Notes under the pieces: model-generated
Databases searched by the model: none
The model's input: only the letters and a program-made list of their open reading frames with translations
Told to the model about the DNA's origin: nothing
Shown here: positions 1 through 9,087 of the stretch, piece after piece
Layout of the letters: each line of letters opens with the position of its first letter
Numbering within the stretch: position 1 is the stretch's first letter
Position numbers and translations under genes: made by a program
Source: Botryococcus braunii
Lineage: Eukaryota > Chlorophyta > Trebouxiophyceae
Length of the DNA: 34,477 nucleotides
Direction: 5' to 3'
Assembly (NCBI GenBank): GCA_002005505.1
Contig: MVGU01000404.1
Location: 500,001-534,477 of the forward strand

Positions 1-56
1 CAACAACAGGGGTATTTCAATACCCAAAAACCAGGGGTACTTCCATACCCACAGAA
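1..56. repeat. Two tandem hairpin units
   Basis: Two consecutive ~25 bp units each hold a short hairpin: GGGTAT (10-15) pairs with ATACCC (20-25), and GGGTA (35-39) pairs with TACCC (46-50). They lie upstream of the desaturase exon, probably in its last intron. No function can be assigned. Confidence 0.5.
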
Positions 57-177
57 AAGCAGAATTTCGTATCCAAAGAAAAGGGTAGTCTGGGAGCCGA
101 GACCCGGGGTTCACTCTCAAGCATAAAATACGCTGAAGAACAAAATATTCCCCTCCGAAGAAATGATGTCTCAAGAG

Positions 178-488
178 GGAGGGGGGAGGCGGAGCAGGTG
201 CTGAGGCTGTTCCCCTCGGCTGCGGGAATGGAGCCCACCTGGCACTCGGTGGTCAAGATTGCGCAGTCACTGTACCGCGAGGGGCCCGGTCTGGATAAGT
301 ACAGGCCTGATCAGGAAACGCCGGTGAAGCGGATGTTCCTGGCGGGCTCCTACACAAAGCAGGACTACATCGACAGCATGGAGGGAGCCACGCTCTCCGG
401 CCGCCTCTGCGCCGGCAAAGTGGTTGCTGCGGTACCTTCCCTGGCAGCTTCCCCCGCTGCCGCGCCCGCCCTGGCCCCGGCGGCTTAA
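178..488 (+). CDS. ZDS: Zeta-carotene desaturase, C-terminal exon (partial gene)
   Basis: The frame reads [14 protein letters not shown], then [43 protein letters not shown] and SGR. This is the conserved C-terminal flavin-binding region of plant and algal zeta-carotene desaturase, the FAD-dependent plastid enzyme that converts zeta-carotene to lycopene via neurosporene. Phytoene desaturase is related, but the SLYREGPG and [20 protein letters not shown] strings fit zeta-carotene desaturase better. The protein ends in an alanine/proline-rich tail (about 25 residues) and stops at 486-488. The exon start is uncertain: the frame stays open to the left, and AG dinucleotides at 174-177 are plausible splice acceptors. 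The rest of the gene lies outside the window. Family assignment is from recalled motifs. Confidence 0.85.
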
Positions 489-594
489 TCCACCGCCTCA
501 TCTCGGTTCCGAAGAATCCATGTTGCGGGAAGACCTCACATCTGGTCTTCTTGGACTGAGCATGGCCCAGACCGGAGAGGACTTCTGTGGGGTT

Positions 595-770
595 AGGGGG
601 GGGGGGCAGAGAGAGAGAGACAAGAGACAGACACACACACACTTACACAGAGAGAGAGAGATCTAGGGGGGAGAGGGAGGGTGGTAGAGAACGAGATGGC
701 AGGGGAGGGGATGTGTGGGGTGTGGGAGAAAGAGACAAACAAGGGGGGGGGGGGGGGCGGGGGGGGTGAT
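595..770. repeat. Low-complexity purine tract with GA, AC and poly-G runs
   Basis: Directly downstream of the desaturase stop, a G run is followed by (GA)n, a short (AC)n stretch, more (GA)n-rich sequence and a long G run near 747-758. The strand is almost all purine. It probably lies in the 3' UTR or just beyond. Reading frames through it are compositional artefacts. Confidence 0.8.
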
Positions 771-3080
771 TATTATCGGTTGTGATAGACTCGCTAGGCT
801 GATTAGTATTGACTGGGATGGGCTCGATAGGGCTGATTATTGCCGATCGTGACGGTATTGATTGGGGCTCATCAGTGTTGACTGGTGTGGACCTGTAGGC
901 TAATTTGGTGTTGGATGCGATGTATTGGACCATGATTGGTGAAGGGGCGCATCGTGCTGGCCCTCGATTGGCAGTTAGCGGGAATGGGGCTGTGGGCAGC
1001 CTTGCCCCACACGTTCTTTTGGAGGTGCCTGGGATACAGTAAGGGGCAGACTAGAGCCCAGCAGGAGCAAATAAGGCAAGCTGTTGCTTGCAAATAGTTA
1101 AGCCATTGCTTGAATTTTTATTTCCTTGTGTTGCTATGACATAACTACTAAGCAAGAGAGCGGGGGACAGGGGAGTTGTCCCCAGAGGAGGTGTCGCACG
1201 TACTTTCCTTGGGGGCCACAGTATATCCACATGGGAGGATTCATATACAGGAGGTCTGGGGAGATGGGACAGGAGGGGGTTTGCTTCTGGATTGTCGGTA
1301 GTTGAAATTTTCACGCCCCATTGTCTTTCCCCAGGGGGTGGAGTCCAGTGCAGATTGCAAGCGATTGGATCCAGCAACGGCAGACGGAGACGGAGGGGGG
1401 ATGATTGGAGCTCACCGCCCCACCTGTTGTGCCTGAAGGGCAGTACAAAAGTAGGCAATGGTATGGCGAATGCGGTGGGTGACGGGGGAGGGAAGTGTTG
1501 GCGGAAGTGGAGATGGAGGAGGGAGTGCGGTCCCGGGGCCACCGCGCCCTTTTTGTTTGATGTGGGGTGGTGGAGAGAGGGGTATTATAAGGGACATATG
1601 TGATTTGTATAAATTTCAGGCCCAAATGCACTCATCGAAAGGCAGTTGACAAACGGCCCGCTTGGGCGGTGCTTATGTGAGGCAAATCTTACTGTTGTAT
1701 TTCACGTTAAGTCTTGCAGTGTCGGGGAAGGCCAAACCAGCCTTGTTACTGTGAGCTGAGTTTGGGCAGGCGTTGTGACATCTCTTGAGATGCAGCTCAA
1801 CTCGTTTTTGAAATTTTTGCGTGACTCGACATGACCTGCACAATTGGATTGCAGCAGGAGTTGCTGTTTGAAGGTTGCCTGCCAGGTGGTCTGACATACA
1901 AGCGATTGCTGTCCCCGTTGATGTGTTGATTGTGCAGTCATAGCTGATGATGTAACAAGCAACAAGACGTTTGCATGGTATCAAGAGAAAAAATAAAGTT
2001 TGTCTAATCCATTAGCGGCGATTTTCATGGCGTCCCTTAAAGAACTGTATATGCGCGATGTCGGGGTTGGAAAAGAACGTCAAGATTGATGTAGCTTTGG
2101 AAGGCATGTTTGTGGTTGGCCGGGCATAACGATGTTGAAAGTTGCGTTTGGGATATGATTGCTATGTCCCTTGTACTGCTTGCCACTCCCAGAAGAGCAA
2201 ATGCGTTTCGTTGGACAAAACTAACACATCCACTCAATCTTGTGCAGGGGGATTTTGTGGTCTAGTCCTTAAAAGCCCGCAGTTATCGTCAGACGGAGGC
2301 TCCATTATGTGCCCGGCAATCGTCGTGAAAAGGGTCCAAATGGTTGTGGCTGTGAGGGTTTTGATATGGGATGGTGGGAGCAGAAGCTCTTGATAAGAGT
2401 CTGTAGGTTGGTGTCAGTCATGTGGGCTTCTGGCGTGTCTGGTAGCCACACCAGCGCAGTCACGAGGCATATGGGTTTGAACTACAAAAGTGAAGCTCTT
2501 TTCTGCCACGACAGGCTGCTGAGATGAAATTTTTGGATGGACACCAGTGCTTGTGTGGCCAATCTCGTGTTTGTTTAGGTGCTCGTCGGGAGGAGGTGAT
2601 CAGCCCTAGGGGTGGGAGTGGCATGACGCTCCTTAAAACCATTTGCGAGCCTCCAGTGCTAAATGCATCTACATGACAGAGGTTAAATGGTAAATAACAA
2701 CACTTTTTGAATAAGGAATGTGATCATATTTTACTATTTTCCCATGCTCGAACTCCTACATCGTTGCGAGTCGTTCCGGAAACAAGACGGTAGTCCCTAC
2801 GACTTGCACACGCACAAAACCTGTCTCAGATTTTTCTTATCATTCATTTGTACAGGAAGACACCCAAAACCACTCGACTTATCAACCCAAAATCAGCGGT
2901 TTTTGTACACGCATACAAGCAAACTCTACATTCGAAACATGTTTGCAACACATAGCAAGTTTAATTGAATGTCCCAAAAGGAATAAGAGCGTGAGGAGCG
3001 GCTCTCCATGGTGTTCTGCTGCTGCGATGGCATATCGAGGACCCTACGGGGACCTGTGTCCCGGGCCTGTTCCATTGATG
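771..3080. other. No gene recognised (intergenic or long 3' UTR)
   Basis: No frame on either strand has recognisable protein motifs. Around 790-900 there are loosely repeated GGCTGATTA and TTGACTGG phrases that look like a degenerate minisatellite. The first TGTAA (chlorophyte-type poly(A) signal) after the desaturase stop is at 1951-1955, too far away to be assigned to that gene with confidence. Confidence 0.5.
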
Positions 3081-3108
3081 CCCACCCCCCACCCCCCCCC
3101 CCCCCCCC
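3081..3108. repeat. Poly-C tract
   Basis: Runs of C broken by single A bases end in an uninterrupted 17-base C run at 3092-3108. This is a simple-sequence tract and prone to length error. Confidence 0.9.
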
Positions 3109-4466
<1,358 letters not shown>

Positions 4467-4798
4467 GTGCGCACGCAGACCTCCTGTACTTCTTCTGCCA
4501 TCATTCACATGGGAGTGAATGCCCTGCGATGCTGTGTCAAGCTTCTGAGCTAAGGACGCTTCATAATGCTGCAGGAGGGGAGAACGCTGAGGATCCCAGT
4601 CGTTGCAGGGAAGCAGAATAAGGACACAATTGATGGAACCCTCCCCCAGACTGGATATGCTGTGTATGCAAGTCCATGACACCATTGTGGGTCATGGTGG
4701 TCTCATTGCAGACGGGATGTGGTACAGAGAGTTTACTTATCGGTCATGGCAAGTTGAATTGCCTTGCTCCCTAGGTATTTTGAATTGGATTCCGTTCC

Positions 4799-4944
4799 CC
4801 TTACATGAGAGATGTAACCCCGGCCTTACATGAGAGGTTTAACCCCGACCTTACATGAGAGGTGTAACCCCGGCCTCACATGAGAGATGTAACCCCAGCC
4901 TTACGTGAGAGATGTAACCCCGGCCTCACATGGGGGATGTCAGG
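4799..4944. repeat. Minisatellite: five 25 bp units plus one partial, each with an internal palindrome
   Basis: Units begin at 4799, 4824, 4849, 4874 and 4899, with a degenerate sixth at 4924. The consensus is CCTTACATGAGAGATGTAAC followed by CCCGG. TTACAT and ATGTAA form an inverted repeat around GAGAG in most units, so each can fold into a hairpin. Each full unit but the second also carries TGTAA. Confidence 0.9.
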
Positions 4945-5117
4945 TGATAGAAAGAAGAAAGAATAACATCAGGAAAGGATACGCGGGGTGAAGCTGCAAT
5001 TCTCTTTCCGAGTTTTATTTCTCTTGTGAAGCCTCATATGTAGTATGAACCGACCGATACAGCCATTGGGATGGCATGGATTCCTTATTGCATGCCCTTG
5101 GGCGTGCAGAACACCTC

Positions 5118-6077
5118 TCTTAGAAAAAGATTCAAGTGTGCATGACCCGGCACACGCGGAGACGAGATTACGTAAGCACCACCAATACTCCCCATGGCCC
5201 CCATACCTACACGAAGGGCCTTGGCCTCCACCCAGCATAACCAAGCCCTTGAAGAAAATCACAGACAGACCAATGTGCATACAATTAGTTCCTGGTTGGT
5301 GGCGGGCGACCCCGTCATCCGGATAGATCCACAGCATCCCCAGCAACCTGTGGATGTACACGGAAACAGGGACGTGGTGTAGAAGTGAAGGTTTTATTAC
5401 CTAACAGGGGGATGCTTACACTCGAATATGAGTGAGTACACGTTTGAAATAGTGAAAGCTGTTATTGGAACATGCCTAAGGGGTCTGCACCGTACCTGTG
5501 TCTATAGGTTTGGGTGGGAATTCTGATTGCAGATGTGATCAGTATCTGAACCAGAAATCCCGTGTACGTGGATGCAAGTCAATAGCGTGTTTGTGTGTCT
5601 TGGCAATACCCTCTGTATGCATGCATGGGTATGTAAGTGGTCAGTCAAAGGAGCTTTTGGCAATATGTATGGGCCACAATAACTCTGATGTTTGACAGGA
5701 TGAAAACTAAATAAATACAAAAGACGTATGCACCGCAAATATTGGGGCCAGAGTTTTCGTTTAGTTGACTGTGTAGCAGCAGATCCTCCCCATGACGAAC
5801 CCTAAAGTACCCAGTTGACTCCCAATCGTGTTCTCCGTAACCGGAGAGAACATGTATGCTACATACGATAGCAAAGAACTGAATAGCATGAAAAATAGGA
5901 TGGAAAGGCGCGCTATTCGAAGGTGAACTGTTGCTTCGGTAGATAGGTTGACCACCGCCAACATCCGGGGCAGGCAGGAAAGACAGGCTTCCTCGGTACT
6001 TTAACCATTGGACATGAGCGACAGAAAAGTTGAAGGGGTCCACACCTGCACCGGACAGAGCTCCTGGTCAGCGGTCT
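5118..6077. repeat. Dispersed repeat, copy 1 (longer copy)
   Basis: This segment matches 22859-23647 in the same orientation almost base for base. Outer boundaries are TCTTAGAAAAAG on the left and CAGCGGTCT on the right, and flanks diverge immediately beyond. Copy 1 keeps 5708-5886, which is absent from copy 2. No terminal inverted repeats, poly(A) tail or family-specific coding sequence was recognised. A minus-strand frame at 5761-5964 predicts a hydrophobic stretch (ILFFMLFSSLLSYVAYMF) but has no identified homologue. It could be a piece of a larger element or a segmental duplication. Confidence 0.85.
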
Positions 6078-6197
6078 GCGTGGACTGGGAGGTCCACGAG
6101 CCGCGAGGAGTGGAAGTAGGGTGGAGCTGGCGAGCGGATCCGTGCACGTGCCGAAGGGGAGTAAAGGGCGGGGCGAATGTTGATGATTAGCTGCCTA

Positions 6198-6248
6198 GGG
6201 TACGGGGCGTATGTATGCACGTGGGATACGGGGCATATGTATGTACGT
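6198..6248. repeat. Two tandem ~25 bp units
   Basis: The phrase TACGGGGC(G/A)TATGTATG(C/T)ACGT occurs twice in a row (6198-6222 and 6223-6248). It lies between the dispersed repeat and the 3' end of the Penelope-like ORF. Confidence 0.7.
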
Positions 6249-6254
6249 GGGAAG

Positions 6255-6286
6255 GGAAAGGATCCTTTCCTTTCCGGAAAGGAAAG
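6255..6286. repeat. Two overlapping perfect palindromes
   Basis: 6255-6270 is a 16 bp perfect palindrome centred on GATC, and 6265-6286 is a 22 bp perfect palindrome centred on CCGG. They share 6265-6270, so the tract can fold in two exclusive ways. It lies just past the stop codon of the minus-strand reverse transcriptase, in its presumed 3' region. Confidence 0.8.
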
Positions 6287-6364
6287 AAAAATTTTTGAAG
6301 TGGACGGGAGTCGGCGGATCATATGAGAAAGACGCACACGCCGGGAGGGAGTTACATAGGGGGT

Positions 6365-8060
6365 TCAAGGTGCAAATGCACCACCAAAGCGGGCTTCGAA
6401 CGTTCTTCGCAGTACTTGTGGTTTCTGCCCTAGAAAGGGGGCGATCCTATAGAGCGCCTTATAAAGTCGTCGTAAGATAACGTTAGCCGGGTATCCTGCC
6501 TGTCTAAACCGATGGTAGAAGTCCACGGTCGCCGTAAGCCAGCCGTCGGCCGTAGTGCAAATGTTTCTAAACCGCCACAGCTGGGAAAAGATGACGCCTA
6601 ACTTACATTGTTCAGCCAGGCACGAATGTGCACTGGGAACCGTGTGTATATGGGGTATGGGACTGTATTCAGGACTGTTGCGCTTATCAAAGACCCCCGT
6701 AATAAAGTTCCTGGTGGGGTAATGCCACCGGATATCCAAATCCATGAAGTGGCCATTATTTTGGTCTGGTAATGAGGTGTCTTGAATAGCCAAGCACAAG
6801 GGGTATATCCCTGGGACCGCTTGTACCAAATCCCCCGTACTGAAAAGGCTGGATATCAATTGTTTGTCCGAATAAATGGTGATAAGGATTATATCATCCA
6901 AGAACCGACGAAAGAAACGTAAAAAAGCCAGTAACAATGTAGCTTCGTCGACCCGTGGAGGGTGTACCCCCATTCCACTGTACATGGTAGTGGCCCGTGT
7001 CAAGAAGTTGAGCTCGTAAAAGAAGGCATATAAATTGACTAGGTCCGGGGAACATGATGCCCCCATTGGAACCCCCACTTGTTGTACATAGACCGCATCC
7101 CCTACCTGGAATAAACAGTGCGAGAGAACCTCGGTGATCATTGCCTTGAGGGTGTCCCGAGTGAATACATACACTTGCGTTTTGCGGCGTGGGCAATAAT
7201 ATGCCGTCCGCGCGGGAGCCTGATCGGCCCGGAGCCACTCGTGAGAATCAGGGGTGGTAAGTAAGTGTTGCCGTGCGACCCGGTGTCGGGGGCCGCGCAA
7301 AAGCGGTTGATTTTGGTGATCAAAGACGGTATCAATTATCCAATGGATGGTTTGGATAAGATCTGGGTGGGGGGTATGAGTGTACAAACGTGTCACATCC
7401 GCTGTAACCACTTGGGGGCGGTCTGCCCTTGGTATGTGGGGGAACCGTACTCCCAGTCTATGCCTAATCTCCCCGAAGAACCAAGACGCCCCGATCGCGT
7501 TGCATTGCTTAATTGTGCTAACGGCTTCCGTAGAATTCAATAATTCTGGAAGGGGGGACCAAAATTCTCGCGGTACCCCGGTATCCCTAAATTGTGCAAG
7601 CCATAACTGATGTAGACTAGGCTTCATTGCTTTGCAGGCCCAGTGTATACGTTTGTATAAAGGCACAAACACCCCCACGTGGCCTATAGTAAGCCACCGC
7701 ATGCCAAAGGGTCGTTTGTGCAGCTTGGGGGCTGCTGAATAGAACGGGAGTGATTCATTCTGTGGGGTCACTTGCAAATGAAACCTATTAACCACAATCG
7801 TCATGTCCTGAATGCATTGGTTAACATCTTGTACATGATGGAGTCTGTAAACTGGCACTCCCGTGGAGTGGAGGTTGAGATCATCCATCAATAACTGTGC
7901 CACCCTTGTTTTACACCCTAACGCAAAATTTCGGGAAGCCTTATCGCAAGTTGTAATGAGGAAATGTTCCCCTAGCAGTTGGAAAGCCCGCCGTTCGTCG
8001 TCCCCAAAACGTAGAGTGTTAGGATGGGCTATGGGACGATTCGGTTCTAGGAAGGTGTTG
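6365..8060 (-). pseudogene. Penelope-like element reverse transcriptase, N-terminally truncated
   Basis: The minus-strand frame is open from the LTR boundary at 8060 to the stop at 6365, about 560 residues. Near the start, LITTCDKASRNF and AAPKLHKRPFGMRW resemble the segment preceding the Penelope-type RT core. Motif A is TADVTRLYTHTP, motif B is VGVPMGASCSPDLVNLY, and motif C is FRRFLDDIILI, with LDD where many RTs have ADD. The C-terminal stretch (LWRFRNIC through FRQAGYP) fits Penelope-like RTs. No GIY-YIG endonuclease was seen downstream, so it may belong to an endonuclease-lacking lineage or have lost the domain. The N terminus is cut by the copia A LTR, and the missing part is not on the far side of the copia. 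Another RT class is possible but less likely. Confidence 0.7.
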
Positions 8061-8258
8061 TGTTAATTAATTTTATGCCTTTCCCTCAGAGGAGTAATAA
8101 TGGCAAGTCTCCGTATGAAGACAATACCAATTAGGAAAGAGAGGCAGAACCCTGAGTTCTGCCAGGCAATACATGCATTTGAACGAAGACTATCATAACG
8201 CAAGTTACAGACACGTTTGTAGAAAGGAGGCATATGGGGCAAGCACGGATAGGGAAGG

Positions 8259-8401
8259 CACTTGGTTGGAACTATAGTGGCACTCCGGGTGTCTATCAAT
8301 CAGTTGCTAACCAGTCCTTGACTTGTATATGTCCATGCCTACTTAACAACGCACAAGTAGGAGGACATCGTCTAACACCCTCCGTGCCGCCACCATGCAG
8401 G
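8259..8401 (+). repeat. Copia A intra-LTR module, copy 1
   Basis: This 143 bp unit is identical to 8580-8722. Near its ends, CACTCCGGGTGT and ACACCCTCCGTG can pair to close a large stem. The copy ends CATGCAG and is followed by GTGACT, which resembles a 5' splice site. Confidence 0.95.
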
Positions 8402-8579
8402 TGACTTAATCCTTATTGTATTCCTGGATTTAGCACTCAGATGAACATTGTTAGAACATGTTAGACATATAGAGTTGAGTTTAGCTCATCGGACAAAGTA
8501 ATGAACACGACCTGGGTGAGAGCAGGTTAGGCGTGTTTGAACTGCGTCACCTTGTTAGGAGAGATGAGAGATATTGTAA

Positions 8580-8722
8580 CACTTGGTTGGAACTATAGTG
8601 GCACTCCGGGTGTCTATCAATCAGTTGCTAACCAGTCCTTGACTTGTATATGTCCATGCCTACTTAACAACGCACAAGTAGGAGGACATCGTCTAACACC
8701 CTCCGTGCCGCCACCATGCAGG
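8580..8722 (+). repeat. Copia A intra-LTR module, copy 2
   Basis: Identical to 8259-8401 (offset 321). TGTAA lies directly before it, and it is followed by GATACGCC rather than GT. Its terminal CAG could serve as a 3' splice site. Confidence 0.95.
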
Positions 8723-8746
8723 ATACGCCAAGCCCAGAATATTTCA

Positions 8747-8760
8747 GGTTATGGGCCCAC
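8747..8760 (+). promoter_or_regulatory. Copia A primer-binding site (half-tRNA initiator Met type)
   Basis: GGTTATGGGCCCAC directly follows the LTR. It is complementary to the anticodon loop and stem of eukaryotic initiator tRNA-Met (tRNA sense strand GGGCCCATAACC). Drosophila copia is primed by a cleaved half of the same tRNA. The tRNA sequence is recalled, not searched. Confidence 0.8.
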
Positions 8761-8814
8761 GGGCTCGGATGCTGAGAGTGGGTGGCGCCTAAATCGGAGC
8801 TCACTAGACTGTGA

Positions 8815-9087
8815 ATGGCGAAGAAGCGGACAAAGCAAACAGCCAGGAAGACCACCAACCTCAACGTTCCAGCGCGCTTGAGATCAGGACCTCCGTCATA
8901 CAACGAACTAATCAGAGAAGGAGGACAACGTGGAGACCGCAATCCTGACGAGAGAGCCTTTATCGTCAAAGACTACATCTTTCACCTTCACGTTGGCTGT
9001 CCGTTAGCTCAACCCACCTGGTTCAGAAGTAAGATCTTGCTGCTACCTTGCGAGTACTGGAGTTATAAGACAACTGGGGAATTATGA
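8815..9087 (+). CDS. Copia A leader ORF with histone H3 tail-like N terminus
   Basis: A 90-residue protein encoded between primer site and gag. It begins MAKKRTKQTARKTT; RTKQTARK is identical to histone H3 residues 2-9, and the following T-T replaces H3's S-T. K7 and K12 correspond to H3 K4 and K9. The remainder is not histone-like: VPARL, GPPSYN, GGQ, GD, PDERA, IVKDY and FHL are shared with the equivalent ORF of copia D (25214-25540), so the protein is conserved across two diverged families. Its stop overlaps the gag start as ATGA at 9084-9087, suggesting coupled translation. The basic start could also be a nuclear localisation signal. No family is recognised beyond the H3 match, and function is inferred only. 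Confidence 0.8.
   Translation: MAKKRTKQTARKTTNLNVPARLRSGPPSYNELIREGGQRGDRNPDERAFIVKDYIFHLHVGCPLAQPTWFRSKILLLPCEYWSYKTTGEL

Larger units (their letters stand above)
8061..8746 (+). mobile_element. Copia A 5' LTR
   Basis: It starts TGTTA, as do the LTRs of copia B and D, and ends TTTCA directly before the primer-binding site. Near the start it shares TGCCTTTCCCTCAG and GAGTAATA with LTRs B and D. It contains two identical 143 bp modules (8259-8401 and 8580-8722), a TGTAA at 8575-8579 just before the second, and the tail GGATACGCCAAGCCC. No matching 3' LTR is in the window: the LTR at 20128-20856 is a diverged family, so copia A is represented only by its left part. Confidence 0.85.

Noticed and set aside
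253..642. 129-codon minus-strand frame opposite the desaturase exon
   Set aside because: Shadow of a GC-rich coding exon; proline- and arginine-rich without motifs.
866..872. Hammerhead ribozyme core (CTGATGA on the minus strand, also 1943-1949 plus)
   Set aside because: No GAAA box and cleavage triplet at suitable spacing; none found near the Penelope-like element either.
4481..4833. Short plus-strand frames around the minisatellite
   Set aside because: No motif, no conservation visible, and they change frame through the repeat units.
8259..8722. Twin LTR modules read as a tandem pair of solo LTRs or a CRISPR-like array
   Set aside because: Only two copies per LTR, inside clear TG...CA boundaries, with the same arrangement in four families.
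8815..9087. Leader ORF as a captured histone H3 gene
   Set aside because: Similarity ends after the first ~14 residues; no globular histone fold follows, so mimicry or convergence fits better than capture.
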